Source of the DNA: Triticum aestivum
Lineage: Eukaryota; Streptophyta; Magnoliopsida; Poales; Poaceae
Length of the DNA stretch: 64,000 bases
Reading direction: 5' to 3'
Assembly: GCF_018294505.1 (NCBI RefSeq)
Contig: NC_057796.1
Coordinates: forward strand, 271,200,458-271,264,457
In this document: in pieces, positions 47,393-59,987 of the stretch
Layout of the letters: the number at the start of each line of letters is the position of its first letter
How positions within the stretch are numbered: the stretch's first letter is position 1
Position numbers and translations under genes: made by a program
The notes under the pieces: generated by a model
The model's input: the letters and a program-made list of their open reading frames with translations, nothing else
Told to the model about the DNA's origin: nothing
Database searches by the model: none

Positions 47393-49151
47393 TCAAGCAA
47401 ATATGCCCTAGAGGCAATAATAAAGTTGTTATTTTATATTTCCTTATATCATGATAAATGTTTATTATTCATGCTAGAATTGTATTAACCGAAAACTTGA
47501 TACATGTGTGGATACATATACAAAACACCGTGTCCCTAGTAAGCCTCTACTAGACTAGCTCATTAATCAAAGATGGTTAAGTTTCCTAACCATAGCCATG
47601 TGTTGTCATTTGATGAACGGGATCACATCATTAGGAGAATGATGTGATGGACAAGACCCATCCGTTAGCTTAGCATAATGGTCCTTAAGTTTTATTGCTA
47701 TTGCTTTCTTCATGTAATATACATATTCCTTTGACTATGAGATTATGCAACTCCCGGATACCGGAGGAATACCTTGTGTGCTATCAAACGTCACAACATA
47801 ACCGGGTGATTATAAAGATGCTCTACAGGTATCTCCGAAGGTGTTTGTTGGGTTGGCATAGATCAAGATTAGGATTTGTCAATCAGAGTATCGGAGAGGT
47901 ATCTTTGGGCCCTCTCGGTAGTGCACATCATAATAAGCCTTGCAAGCAATGTAACTAATGAGTTAGTTGCGGTATGATGTATTACAGAACGAGTAAAGAG
48001 ACTTGCCGGTAACGAGATTGAACTAGGTATGAAGATACCGACGATCGAATCTCGGGCAAGTAACATACCGATGACAAAGGGAATAACGTATGTTCTCATT
48101 ACCGTATGAGTGATAAAGATCTTCGTAGAATATGTGGGAACCAATATGAGCATCCAGGTTCTGCTATTGGTTATTGACCGGAGAGGTGTCTTGGTCATGT
48201 CTACATAGTTCTCGAATCCGTAGGGTTCACACACTTAACGTTCGATGACGATTTTGTATTATATGAGCTATGTGATTTGGTGACCGAATGTTGTTTGGAG
48301 TCCCGGATGAGATCACGGATACGACGAGGAGTCTCGAAATGGTCGAGAGGTAAATATTCATATATAGGACGATGATATTTAGACACCGGAAGTGTTCTGG
48401 GGGTACCGGGTACACATCGGGTCACCGGAAGGGTTCCGGGCAACCCCCCGGCAACTATATGGGCCTAATGGGCCAAGAGGGGAAATGCAGCAGCCAGCAT
48501 GGGCTGCTGTGCCCCCCATGTAGGCCGAACCTGGAAGGGAAGGAAAGATGGGAAGAGATAAAGGAAAGGGAGGGATTCGGCCTCCCCCTTCCTTCCCTCC
48601 TCCCTCCTCCTTCCTCCCCCCTCTTGGAAATATGGTAAGGGGGGCTGTATAGGATTAGGGCCCCAAGTAGGATTCCTCCTACTTGGGCGCCCCCTTGGCT
48701 GCCCCCTCTCCCTCCCACCTATATATATGAGGGGGGAGGCACCTAGAACACACAACAACATCTATTAGCCATGTGCGGCACCTCCCTCCACAGGTTACAC
48801 CCTCGGTCATATATCCGTAGTGCTTAGGCGAAGCCCTGCATGGATCACTTCACCATACTGTCACCGCGCCTCGTGCTGACATAACTCTCCCTCGAAACTT
48901 TGTTGGATCAAGAGTTCGAGCGACGTCATCGAGCTGAATGTGTGCAGAACTCGGAGGTGTCGTATGTTTGGTGCTTGATCGGTCGGAACGAGAAGAAGTT
49001 CGACTACATCAACCGCGTTGTCAAATGCTTCTGTTTTCAGTCTACGAGGGTACGTAGACACACTCTCCCCCTCTTGTTGCTATGCATCTCCTAGATAGAT
49101 CATGCGTGAGCGTAGGAATTTTTTTGAAATTGCATGCGATGTTTCCCAACA
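47393..49151 (+). repeat. 3' LTR of Angela-like copy 2 (1759 bp)
   Basis: Similar along its length to 39044-40774, with many substitutions and small indels. It begins TCAAGC, so the terminal G is lost. Confidence 0.9.
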
Positions 49152-49156
49152 AAAAG

Positions 49157-49539
49157 CCAAATAGTTTCAAAACAAGAGTTGTAAGAACTTAGCCAAAAAT
49201 AAGCAACCACCCCATATGGACCCGCTTGAAGCCTATCAACTCATATGCTCCTCCCCCTTTTGTCAGTAAGGACCAAAAAGGTTTGAAGACATAGAGTGTC
49301 TACTCGCTCTCACGTGAGGATGATGTTGGAGCAGCAGGGTCGACGTTGGTGTTGGGCAGTGCAGACGGGCCTAGTGTAGCATCATGGTATAGTGAAGCCA
49401 TCGCTGGTGAAGTGGCATCGTCTTCTTCATCAATGACTCTTGCAACAATAGTTGCAGCTGAAGATGAATACTCTGAATCTTTAATGGAAGGAGTTGGACG
49501 CCAACTTGCAGATTGTGGAGGCCTGGAGTAAAACTTGAA
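49157..49539 (-). other. 3' untranslated part of the SIRE-like element
   Basis: Continues on the other side of copy 2 into 38701-39043. No frame of note; on minus it follows the env-like ORF and precedes the purine tract. Confidence 0.55.
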
Positions 49540-51420
49540 TCACTCTGTGAAGCCATCTTTGCGAAGATCATCTTCAGAACAGAGCAGTGTGAGGCTCTTC
49601 CAGGACCGCCGACAAGCTTCATGCGCAACGAATGAATTCTTGGTAGCCAGATTGCGAATGCGATTAACATCAACAAGAAGACTTTGCATCTGGCGCTTTA
49701 GCCAGTCGTGGTGCCTATCCTGCTTCTGATGAAGTGATACAAGAAGCTCTCTATCGTTGAGGACATGAGAACACTTCTTTGGCCTTTGAGCAATAGTACT
49801 GGCGGTGGCATCGGTGTTGGCACGATGCGGTAGACGTGAATGACCAGCAAGAGGACCATCGGGAGCAGGAGGATTTGGCACATGGATACCTTCAATTGGC
49901 TGAGTGAAGCGTTGATGTTCAACATTGTATTCATGGAGTGGCTTCTTGGCAGGCTCAGGGTAGATGGCTTCATAGGACATATCAACATTAGGCAAGAATA
50001 CAACATGATTGCATGCTGAAGGTTGATAGTTGACAGTTGAGTGAAGCTTTATCAAGTGCATGACCCATGGTGCATAGAATTTGAGGCCAAACAAATCAAT
50101 TCCAGAAGCTGCAAGCTGACGAATGAAGAAGTCTTGAGAGTTGGACCTGATGCCACTACTGATATAGAAGACCAATGTCTTCATGGTGCCTTCAAGCTTG
50201 GCATTAGGAGAGTTTCCTTTGATAGGCCACAGAGTATGCCTCAGAATGTGACAGACTGTGCGGGGCAGGTACTCGAGGTCCTTGACAAAGAATTCCTTGG
50301 GATATTCAACATCGCTTGGCAATGGCTTCATCATGCTGAGCATCTGACTCATATTTGGCTCAGGCTTCTGAAAGAATATGCTCTGCAGTTCATTCTCATA
50401 CAACTGACAACCTGGTTCAAAGAGATCACCAGGAGTGGGCAGGGAAGTTAGCTCGATGATATCCTGAGCTTTGGCTTCATGATGGATATCGCGTGTCATC
50501 CACTCAAGGATCCATGTCTTCAGATCCCTGTTGTAGCCTCTGATATGAAGCATAGCATAGAACTGCAACAGAAGCTCTTCATTCCAATGCTCCTTGTCGG
50601 TGACAAATGGGAGCAGCCCAACTTCTCTGAAGCAATCAAGAGCCTCTTCAAGGCATGGCAGCCCAGCAATGGCATCACAATTAAGACACTTATGAGGAAA
50701 AATCATGTCTTGATTGTATAGTATGCAAGAATAATAGATGCGTTCCTGATGGCTCCAGAACCTATCTGAGGTGATATTTGACTTCTTGTAGGGGTTCCTG
50801 GTGCTGTTGAAGAAAGTATTGTGCTCTCTGAAGCTTAGCACATTGAAGGAGCCTTGGGTAGTTGCAGCACTGGGAAGCCTTGGCAATCTGGGCTTCGGCT
50901 TCTGTGTTTGAGGCCTTTGCTCCACATGATAGTCATATTGTGGAACTGGAGTAGTGGGTGGAATCAGAATGGGCCACCTTATAGTAACAAGCTCACCTCC
51001 ACGGTTGTAAGCACGTTCCATAGTGTGAGGAACATGGGAAGGAACGACTACGTCTGAGGTGGTTGGATGTGCATTTTCTGCTGTGGCAGCATTGACTTCA
51101 GGCTCCACATTGTCTTCAGCCATGACAACGTCATTGGCTTCAGTAGTGACGGTGGTGGCAGCCTCATTGGCTTCAACTTCCATAGCTTCATGAACAGGGG
51201 GGTCAGGCACAATCACGTCTTCTTCTTGCACAACATGATCATTGGCAGGAGGAATACCATCTCGTTCTTCTTCTCTTTCTTCATCGGCTGATGCAGCCGG
51301 AATGTCTTCAGCGTCTTTGGCTTCAGATTCACTAGCAGTCACTGAGGGGATGGCTTCAGGGAACACTTGACGTGCTACTGAGCTAGTGTGTTGCACATCC
51401 TCCTCAGGAATGCTGGACAT
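49540..51420 (-). pseudogene. Env-like ORF of the SIRE-like element, C-terminal part
   Basis: A 626-codon open frame on minus. The first 130 residues are acidic and low in complexity. From about residue 190 comes a compact domain with FWSHQERIYYSCILYNQD, FPHKCLNCDAIAGLPCLEEA, LLQFYAMLHIRGY and LKTWILEWMTRD, the kind listed as a putative plant transposon protein domain. It ends KDGFTE before TAG. No transmembrane helix or signal peptide is seen, so an envelope role is not supported by the sequence. In SIRE-lineage elements a third ORF sits between pol and the polypurine tract, as here. It is probably continuous with the two frames upstream, separated by stops near 51600 and 51460. Confidence 0.6.
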
Positions 51421-51650
51421 GGAGACCTGGGGCCCAGGGCCTCTGCGAAGCCTTCAAAAAGAGGGCGGCGCTTTTGGTGAAGGAGTGGTCTGCCCCATGT
51501 CTTCAGGTGTTGCTTGTGGGGTCTCAAGCACCGGAGTGGTGACATGAGCTGGTAGAGTATGAGGAATCACTTCATGCAGGGGGGAGTTCAGGTGTTGCTC
51601 TTCCTAAAATTCATCTTGAGCAATTGGCGTCGTGGGACCACCAATGCTTA

Positions 51651-52181
51651 TCAGTTCACTGCTCGTAGGAGCAGGCGATGATACGGTTTGGGCTCGAGCT
51701 GAGGAAGGACTTCATCATCTTCAACATGGTCTTCGTGACCCATGTCTTCGGCTATGCTGGAGTAGGCAGTTGGAGTCTCTTTAGACTCTGGAGCCTCTGT
51801 GGGAGCAGGCTCATGGACAACGAGATGGCGCTCGCCATTGGTGGAGGCAGGAAGTGCAACAGAAATGGGTTCAACATTCAGCGGCTCTTGGGCAGCAGCA
51901 TGCTCTTTGTGTGAAGACTTTGTCTTCTTCTTCTGGGTGGGAGCAGTATCAGAGGTATCATGGTGCTTCCTCTTCTTGGCTTCAGCCTTAGCTTGCCTTG
52001 TCTTTTTATGCTCTGAAGCTGCTGAAGGGACCTTTGGCTTCGAGCCAGTCATACTAGTAGGGAAGATTATGCTTGGTCTTTCCTGCCTTGAGGCTTCTGG
52101 TCCGGCTTCAGCAGGCTTCTTCTTCTTCTTGGTAGCAAGCTTGGGGTCAATGCCTAGACGCCCAAGTGCCTTTCTCTTCAC
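51651..52181 (-). pseudogene. Env-like ORF of the SIRE-like element, middle part
   Basis: A 176-codon frame that is Lys-, Ala- and Glu-rich, with runs such as KKKKK and KKKTKSSHKEH and an acidic end. It overlaps the end of the upstream frame by a few bases at 52178-52181 in another phase. A shift of one base near 52195 joins the two readings smoothly, which points to a recent frameshift. Likely a basic linker in the full ORF. Confidence 0.55.
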
Positions 52182-53689
52182 GGCTTCATTATGAGCCTGA
52201 ACGCATTTCTCGCATAATATTTCATGCGCTCTCGAGAGCCTTTGGCTTCCTCGCGCTTCTTCTTGAACTGAGCTTTGAGGTCGATCATCATTTGCTTGAA
52301 CTTTTGTACATCAGCAATACCCAGCTTGGCCATATGCTTCTTGAACTGGGCCTTCTCATAGTCAATCTTGTTCTTCAACTCAACAATTTTTTGAGCAATA
52401 GCAAGCTCGTTGGCTACGGCTCCTTGAAATGTGACGCTTATGTCCACTGGCAGCTGCAGATCATCAATGCTGAGAGTGGGATCCTCAAACCATTCATCAA
52501 TGAAGTTATTGAGTATATCAGCATCAAACAGAGGCAAATCCTTGAACATTTCGGCCTCCTGTTTGCTCTTGATGAGCATCTCCAGAGCATCATCAGCAAG
52601 ATCTTCATCGCTTGACAGATCTATCACATTTTCTTCATTGCGCAGAATGCTGGCAGGAGTAAGGTCATGCCCAGAAATCTTCTTGGGCTTCTTGGTCTTC
52701 TTGGAGATGCGGGATTGATCTTCAGACTGCACACTGGATTCAGGAGGTGCAGACTTCAGTGGCTTCACTCTTGAAGCTTTAGGAGCAGCAGAGGGCTTTG
52801 AAGCTTTTGTCTTCTTGGGCTTCGAAGGCTCTGGAACTTTAGCATGTTCCTCTTCACGAGCAGCCTCATCGATAGTGGCCCTTTGGGCGGCGATGTGTGA
52901 GAGAAGCCCATCGAAGCTATCAAAGGGGCCAATGATATTCTGATTTGCTTCACGACTGTCGTCCGGCCTTGGAGCATCTAGGCCAGGAGTGAAGTCAATT
53001 CCCAGTTCCTTCTTGTTCTGCACAGCTGAAGCTCGTGCAAACTGAAGATTCTGCTCAAACAATTCATCATCACGACACCATCTGAGACTGGAGGCGTCGG
53101 CATCTGCAGGCTGTGGTCCTCTGACCATGCATGGATAGAAGCCCTGAGCAATGGCTTCAACCTTTGTCTTGGGCATAAGATTTTTGTATACAACATCGGC
53201 CCATGGTGGCCTAACAACATTCTTCTTCGCATATTCAGATGTAACAAAGTGGTATTTGAACCACTCCTCTGCCCAATATCTTCGAATCCATTTGACTCGA
53301 GTCTTGCGCTCTCCATATGTTTCCTCTAGGTCAGACTTGTACTGTTTATAGATATCTGGTGGCATGTCCATAGTTGTGTTGCCTCGGCGCTGCCCGCCAC
53401 CCTTCTTTGCAGATTTGCTTGAGGCCATTGGACTCAAACAGAAAGGCTTCAAGATAGTGTTTGGCTTCAATCTACTTATCAGACAAGAGCTGGCTTCAGG
53501 AGATTCAATATTATGTTGTAAGAACTCTGCAAATGAATGCAGACTGTGAGAAACCAAGGGATTCTCCCACGGACATGTACTTGTGACAGCATTAGAGATG
53601 CGAGGGAAGGGGAAGAGGTCATATGCATTCTTAGAGAGTTTTTGAAGATAAATCAGTTTGAAGACATTGACCTCATAGTGCGAAGACAT
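52178..53689 (-). pseudogene. Env-like ORF of the SIRE-like element, N-terminal part
   Basis: A 503-codon frame on minus. The better start is the inner ATG at 53428 (MASSKSAKKGGGQRRG), since upstream residues look untranslated. After it comes a domain with ETYGERKTRVKWIRRYWAEE and GFYPCMVRGPQPADADASS, then a Lys/Pro/Ser-rich linker, an acidic stretch (NVIDLSSDEDLADDALEML) and a C-terminal coiled-coil-like part with Lys and Glu heptads (IVELKNKIDYEKAQFKKH). Function is unknown; related proteins are known only from grass retroelements. Confidence 0.6.
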
Positions 53690-54154
53690 TCACTTATTTG
53701 AAGTGAGTTGGTTCTAGATTTGTAGGAATCCATGAATAAGTACAAGTGAGGAATCTAACTAGTTGTGAGGCATAACTGAATATACTTGCAAGATATGAGA
53801 TGCAGAAACAGAAAGATAATGATTTGGAAGTGTAGAAACCACTTTTGGAAGAAGTTGACAGATTCAACGGATCAAATAAGCGGTAAAAAGCGAGTTTATT
53901 TACCGCACGAAGAACTGCTAGACGAGACGGGAAGGATGTCGAGCAGTCCAATCTCCCACGCCCTAACTTGGCGGCAGAAGACACCTACGGTAGCGACAGA
54001 GAAGATGAGGTGCGCGGCCGGCGTGAAGACGGCATTGAAGAGGTCGCAACAGCTAAGCGCTTCGTCTTCGGCGTCGACTGAGGCTAGCGGTGGCGCTAGG
54101 GTTTGAGTGAGACGGCGAGGTGGGAGAGGAGATAATGATCGCGCGGGGTGGAGT

Positions 54155-54162
54155 ATTTATAA
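54155..54162 (-). promoter_or_regulatory. TATA box upstream of the env-like ORF
   Basis: On minus, cccttataaatactcc lies about 730 bases before the ATG at 53428. It is not part of an LTR that I can recognise, and differs from the TATA region of the 3' LTR at 38140. Confidence 0.45.
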
Positions 54163-54538
54163 GGGTAAGGGGTGGCGTAGCGCAATTACGCAGGTGCCCC
54201 TGGCGGTTCACATCTGGTGGACACGTGGCAAGCATGCAACTTATTGAGAGTTGAGCCACGTTGCCATGCACGCCTGGTTTGTCGGGTGGTCGTTCCGGCT
54301 TCTCCTGTATTCAGGCAAAAGAGATAAGGGCATTGAAAGCGTTTTTAAATGTGTGTCTCTGTATCTTCAGCTGACAAGGACACAGTGAAGACATTCGACA
54401 TGTGTCAACAGAATGCATATGAAGAGACAGAGAGAATTTGAGGGATAAGAACAAACGGGGTTAGGGTCCGATCACATTCACTTAGTTCAGAAAATGGCAA
54501 ATTTGAAGACATAGCTATAAGTGAATGTTGTAGAGGGC

Positions 54539-54541
<3 letters not shown>

Positions 54542-54608
<67 letters not shown>

Positions 54609-54613
54609 CACAA
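54542..54613. repeat. (CA)n(TA)n microsatellite
   Basis: About 26 CA units are followed by about nine TA units. It yields valine/cysteine-rich open frames on minus that are artefacts. Confidence 0.97.
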
Positions 54614-54779
54614 CAGTGAAGACCCAATCAACATTGTGAAGATAAACTTTGGAGTCAAACCAATGTTGAAGACAAACCAAATATGAAGATAATGCACACA
54701 TGACGCCAAATGAAAATCTTCAAGACAGTATGGTGGTGGCGTTACCCATCGTATAGGAAATATTAGACCCAGGCACGAC

Positions 54780-55250
54780 TGTCGGTGTCAAAACCGGCGG
54801 ATCTCGGGTAGGGGGTCCCGAACTGTGCGTCTAAGGCGGATGGTATCAGGAGGCGGGGGACACAATGTTTACCCAGGTTCGGGCCCTCTCGATGGAGGTA
54901 ATACCCTACTTCCTGCTTGATTGATCTTGATGATATGAGTATTACAAGAGTTGATCTACCACGAGATCGTAGAGGCTAAACCCTAGAAGCTAGCCTAGGA
55001 TTATGATTGTTGTTGTCCTACGGACTAAACCCTCCGGTTTATATAGACAACGGAGGGGGCTAGGGTTACACAGAGTCGGTTACAAGGGAGGAGATCTACA
55101 TATCCGAATTGCCAAGCTTGCCTTCCACGCAAAGGAGAGTCCCACCCGGACACGGGACGAAGTCTTCAATCTTGTATCTTCATAGTTCAACAGTCCGGCC
55201 AAAGTACATAGTCCGGCTGTCCGAGGACCCCTTAATCCAGGACTCCCTCA
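54780..55250 (-). repeat. 3' LTR of the Tat-like Gypsy element (471 bp)
   Basis: Plus-strand ends TGTCGGTGTCAAAACC and CCAGGACTCCCTCA. Contains ggtttatataga, which reads as a TATA box. Confidence 0.92.
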
Positions 55251-55678
55251 GTAGCCCCTGAACCAGGCTTCAATGACGATGAGTCCAGCGCGCAGATTGT
55301 CTTCGGCATTGCAAGGCGGGTTCCTCCTCCGAATACTCCATAGAAGATCTTGAACACAAGGATCGTGTCCGGCTCTGCAAAATAAATTCCACATACCACC
55401 GTAGAGAGTATAATATTCCACAAATCTAATCTGCTGACAAGTTTCAAAGCGTGACATCACGCCATGGCCCGGTCATTATTCGAACTGTTTTCCCAACCAG
55501 CTACTGCACATATTGCGAGGCGGTTTCCTTGGCACGTCTTGTCGAAGCAGAGATCGTGTCCCCTTATCACGAGATTCTCATCAATACGGGTGTGGGTAAC
55601 CCAACCGTGCCATCAATTATGACGCTTGGGGAATAAGAGAGTTTACCAAGCAAGTTGGGAGGCACAGAATCCCTGCTG

Positions 55679-55690
55679 CCTTTATAAAGA
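55679..55690 (+). promoter_or_regulatory. TATA box of the antisense accessory gene
   Basis: The bases cctttataaaga lie about 115 bases before the ATG at 55801, with a pyrimidine-rich leader between. Confidence 0.55.
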
Positions 55691-55800
55691 GATAAGGACT
55701 CCCCTTCGCACCCACGCTTTCTTCTTCCCGATCCATTCCCCTTCGCTCGAGCTCCAGCGCCCAAGCGTTCATCTTCTCCGCCCACAAAGGCCTCCCGAAA

Positions 55801-58800
55801 ATGTCCGGATTCGGAGCAGGAAGCAAGTGGATGGCCTCTACCGTCCGGGAGAAGGATATCGAAAAGCTTCGGGAGGCCGGGTACCTGGCCAAGAAAATCA
55901 GCCACCGTCTCCCGACGGCGGGACATATCGTCCCTACTCCGGAACCCCACGAGAGGGTTGTATTCCTCCCTCACTTTGTCCGCGGGCTAGGGTTTCCCCT
56001 CCACCCGTTCATTCGCGGCATCATGTATTATTACGGGATCGATCTTCACGATCTGTCCCCCAATTCCTTCCTCAACATCTCGACATTCATCGTCGTGTGC
56101 GAGGCTTTTCTCCGCATCTCACCACATTTCGGCTTATGGCTGAAGATTTTTAATGTGAAGCCCAAGGTAGTGGGCGGCGAGCACGCAGAGTGCGGGGGTG
56201 CTATGGTGAGCAAGATGCCCAACGTCACATGGCCAACATGCACCTTTAATGATTCCGTCAAGGAGTGGCAACAGCAGTGGTTTTACATCACCGAGCCGCG
56301 CGGCACGGAATGGGCCGCTACTCCCGAGTTTCGATCCGGAGCCCCTCTGCGGCTTACATCCTGGGTCAAGAAGGGCCTGAACTGGTCTTCGTCCGATGAA
56401 CTGTCGGTGCTCCAGACGCGTGTTAAAGATATGGAAGACAAGAACATCGAACTTGTCAATGTAGTCCAGGTGATGTTAGTTCGCCGGATCCTGCCTTGTC
56501 AACACCGGACTTGCAATCTATGGGAATTCGATCCGGCCAAGCACCAAACCCTGCGAGAGCTCTTTGGCTCCTCGCACAAAGACATTTGGAAGGTGCTTTT
56601 CAAGTCCGGCAAATCATGGCCGGACTCAACAGAGGACCGCGGGTACCAACTGTCCCGTCCTGCAAGCTCGGTAAGTCATCATACATTTTATCCGCATAAC
56701 CCAAAGGAAATGCTTAATGTGTTTTCCACAACTCTCCTAAGGCTGGACGAAGAAGGCGGAGCGGATCCACTGTCCGGCCCCGCTGCCCGAAGAACCGGCC
56801 GTCCCACTTCAGACGAAGATGCTGGTCCCGGCGCCTTACAAGGTGCCGAAGAAGACGGCCGAGAAGGAGGCCAAAAAGACCCGGGGCGGCCTTCGTCGCC
56901 GCGGCACTTCGGACACAATATCCGAAGGCTCTAATGCCCGTTCCGCCTCCGAAGAGGACGAGGAGGAGGAGGAAGATGAATCCTCCGTGGGGGGCAGAAA
57001 GAAGAGGACGGCCTCCGCACACTTGGAGGCCGAGTCGCCTAAAAGGGGAAACACTCCTCTTCCGAAAGAGTCCACTGCCGCCGCCGACAGCGGCCCAGCG
57101 TGGGATCCCAGGGTCCAGCCCCTGGTGAACTCGTAAGTATATGAAGTCCAAATACGTTTATGCATCCAGACTCATCATGGCATAATATTTTAACTTGAGC
57201 CATATTTTTTGTAGTCCGGCGAAGTCCCGTACCAAACAATCCCCATCAGAGGATTCGCTGAGCTCGGATGCTATGGAGAGCGGGACGCCCCCGAAGGCCC
57301 CTTCCCCCAAATAGGTGAATAATACCGAGGCTTCATCCCAGAAGGACCCCGTCCAAGGAGGGGAGGAAAAGATCGTGAAGGTGGCACCTGGAGGTCAAAC
57401 TTCAGGGGCCGGACACATGAGGGAGAAGATTCCCATGGGAGTTGACGGCGGGGACCATCCGGAATTCGGCTCCCAGCCGTATGCAATTCCGAAGACCAAT
57501 ACAGCTCCAGAATCAAGCAGGCAGTCTCTTTCGGCTGGAGGGGGCGTACCTGTTCCACCGGCAACCTCTGTCCAACCAGAGGTGTCAGATGCTTTGTTGG
57601 CGGCGCTGAAGAGCGCCTCCATCGTCGACGAACACCGTGCCCTTATGGGTGCGGTGATTGAGAAGATTCAGTCTGCTGAGAGTGGACTGAATGAAGCATG
57701 TATCAGCCTTATAAAAGGTTTTGAGGTATGTTTTATGAGGTTTCGAAGAGTGTCATGGTATGGATAGTAGCCCCTGATACACTGTTCGGTGAAAGAAAGA
57801 ACCGGACAGAGGATCAAATTTATGTTTGCAGGAAGACTCACTTGATGACATCTATCTCTCCTTTTTTTATAAGCAGGCGTCTGTAGCGGCTGCTGCCTCT
57901 CATACTGTAGAGGTCTCCGGACTGAATCAAAGTCTGGAGCGGGCCAAAGAAGAACTTGGCCAGTTGAAAATGCAGTTGGGAGATAAACAAGGTACGCGCA
58001 AGGATTGTTCGCGTTTATTGTGAACAAATTTTCAATATGATGATTTTTTTTCATAATTTGCGCTAGGGATGATGACCGAAGTCGAGGCTCTTAAGAAGGC
58101 TGTGGCCGAGGCTAAGAAAAAGGCAGCCACAGAGCAGGCTCTTCGTGAGAAGCACGAGGCCGGGGTTATTGAAGCTGAGCAGGAGCTTCAAGAGGTCGTG
58201 AAGAAATGCGAGACCTTGGAGCAGAGTTTAACGGAGAAAGAATCCGAACTCACCAAGGCTCATCAGGCCACGAGCGATGCCCGGGGGGGAACCCAAAGTG
58301 CCCTGCAAGAGATCCAAGAGGCGAGGAAGATCGCGGCGGGTAAGGATTTTTTCCATGTAAAGCAAGTATTTGAGGAGAAAATTATGTTTCTAATTTTGAA
58401 TTCGGATTTCTCCAGGGGTATTTGCGGAGCTGCTCCGTAGTATATCGGATGCCGCCCAATTTTACCGAGCCGAAGAAAGGAACACTGCAGATAAGCTCTT
58501 CTGGTCGCAGTATTTGGCACCGAATTATCCGGTGCCTTTTGTCGATCAACTGAAACAGCTGATCGAACTGCATAAGGCGGCGGAACTAGCCATGAAGGAT
58601 TTGATTATCCGGCTATGGCCCGCCGAGCCAATTCCGAGCAGCTACTTCGGGCTCGTGAAGCGGCTTGTGAGTGCCTACCCTCGACTTGACGTCATCAAGC
58701 GGTCGGTCTGTATAGAGGGTGCGCGAATGGCCTTTGCCCGCACAAAAGTGCACTGGGGGAAGATGGATGCTGAAAAGCTGATGACCGAAGGACCGCCAGA

Positions 58801-58900
58801 GGGAAAGGAGCACCGCAAGCCCAAATTATATTATGAGAGTGTCCTGAAAGGATCCTACCTTGCAGCGGAGCTATGCACCAAGGACATTATATTTCCATGA
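55801..58900 (+). pseudogene. Antisense accessory gene (putative gypsy-type transposon domain), 6 exons
   Basis: Exons read as 55801-56670, 56742-57132, 57215-57725, 57832-57991, 58067-58339 and 58416-58900, all with GT..AG borders. Exon 1 carries HERVVFLPHFVRGLGFPLHP and GIDLHDLSPNSFLNIS, typical of the Pfam putative gypsy-type transposon domain (Transposase_28). Exon 2 is basic then acidic. Exons 4-5 form long coiled coils (LNQSLERAKEELGQLKMQLG). Exon 6 ends DIIFP before TGA. Phases match for exons 2 to 6, but exon 1 to 2 is off by one base, and TAG at 57312-57314 stops exon 3, so this copy is broken. The product's role is unknown. Confidence 0.72.
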
Positions 58901-59987
58901 ATGCAAATCATGTTGTCCTTTGTAATGTTTGAACAAGGTCATTTATATTATTTATTGCATGTTATATAAAAGTTTATCCTCCTGCGTGGCCGTTTTATAT
59001 ATTAATCCTGAGAGTTGGCCAGTCGTCGGCTTCTGCCCCCACGTAAGAAGTACGGGGGTGTTCGGGATAAACCTGATCACTCTTTATCCCAGTTTTGGGT
59101 CCTTCGAAGGAGGTGTTCAGCACAACGAACCAGGCAATCGGACTATAGGGCTTTATCACTCTCACTTAGCCATAGGAGCTTTAGGAAGGTAGGCGCAGCC
59201 CCTGGTGTTCGGAAGACCGCACGAGGGGCTCTATAAGCACCTGATCGGAAGAAAAACCGATCCATCGCATGCTGCATTGGTTATGGCATTATGCGGGAGA
59301 AATCCTTAAAGATTTTACAACCTCTCGAACAGCTGACCAGCTCTTGCCGTATCATGACAGTCAGTTTCCGGCAATCTCTACTGAGGTGCTCGTCCGGAAG
59401 AACCGGGACACAATCGCAGTAGTTCTCCCAGTGCTACCTTAGCTGATATAGCGGAACGTAAGGTACCAAAACATGGGAGCCGGGCAAACCCAAGACTTGA
59501 TTCGGAGCTGATGCATATAATGCTATAGGTTCGGGGTGCCGAACTTCCGTGAAGGTGTTCGGAATTTATTGCCGTATTATGGGTAAAACGAAGCCCCTGG
59601 CATGTTTTAAGGCATATCGTGGTGTACGGATGCCACTTGACAAAATAATTTTAATAAGAAATAACAGCAGACAAGCGTCATATAAATTCACATGTTGTAT
59701 TTGAATAGTACGTCGATGCGCATGAGTACAGGTAATGTGATAAAAAAGAAATATGGCTATGGAACCTGCTGAGACCAGGGGGGAAGAAGCTGTGTGCGGA
59801 TCCGGAGTATAGTCAGATGGTCATCGCGGGGAATATCTAAGGATTCCCTTGCGCGTTCGAGCTGCCTCCATATCGCCCGTCCTGGTCGGCGCAAAGGTGA
59901 ACCTGCAAAGGAAATGTAAGAAATATTTGTGTGCCAGAGAGCGGTTGAGCCGCTGTGTGCGGCCTGTCCTGGCCTTCGCCGGAGTGT
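58901..59987. other. Spacer between antisense gene and protease end
   Basis: In an autonomous relative this is where the rest of pol would lie. No RT, RNase H or integrase motif is visible in any frame; only spacer-like DNA with words such as cggaag and ttcgg. Confidence 0.55.

Larger units (their letters stand above)
39044..49151 (+). mobile_element. Angela/BARE/WIS-type Copia retrotransposon, copy 2, decayed
   Basis: Ends are TGAAGGAAATATGCC and TTTCCCAACA, with the TSD aaaag on both sides (39039-39043, 49152-49156). The 5' LTR is 39044-40774; the 3' LTR is 47393-49151 and starts with a mutated TCAAGC. The gag-pol is full of stops, frameshifts and deletions, and a Gypsy solo LTR sits in it at 44350-45849. 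It belongs to a different subgroup from copy 1: the LTRs differ clearly, e.g. in the 5' start region and near 40070-40330. It is older than copy 1 by its decay, and younger than the SIRE-like host element. Confidence 0.9.
53690..54779 (-). other. Upstream region of the env-like ORF
   Basis: On minus it carries a TATA box (54155-54162), an aaaccctag leader near 54100 and a T-rich stretch. Beyond it (54200-54779) the DNA is rich in gaagac words and holds a CA/TA microsatellite. No pol frame is seen. Confidence 0.5.

Noticed and set aside
54405..54709. Minus-strand frames with Val-Cys runs
   Set aside because: Translation of a CA microsatellite.
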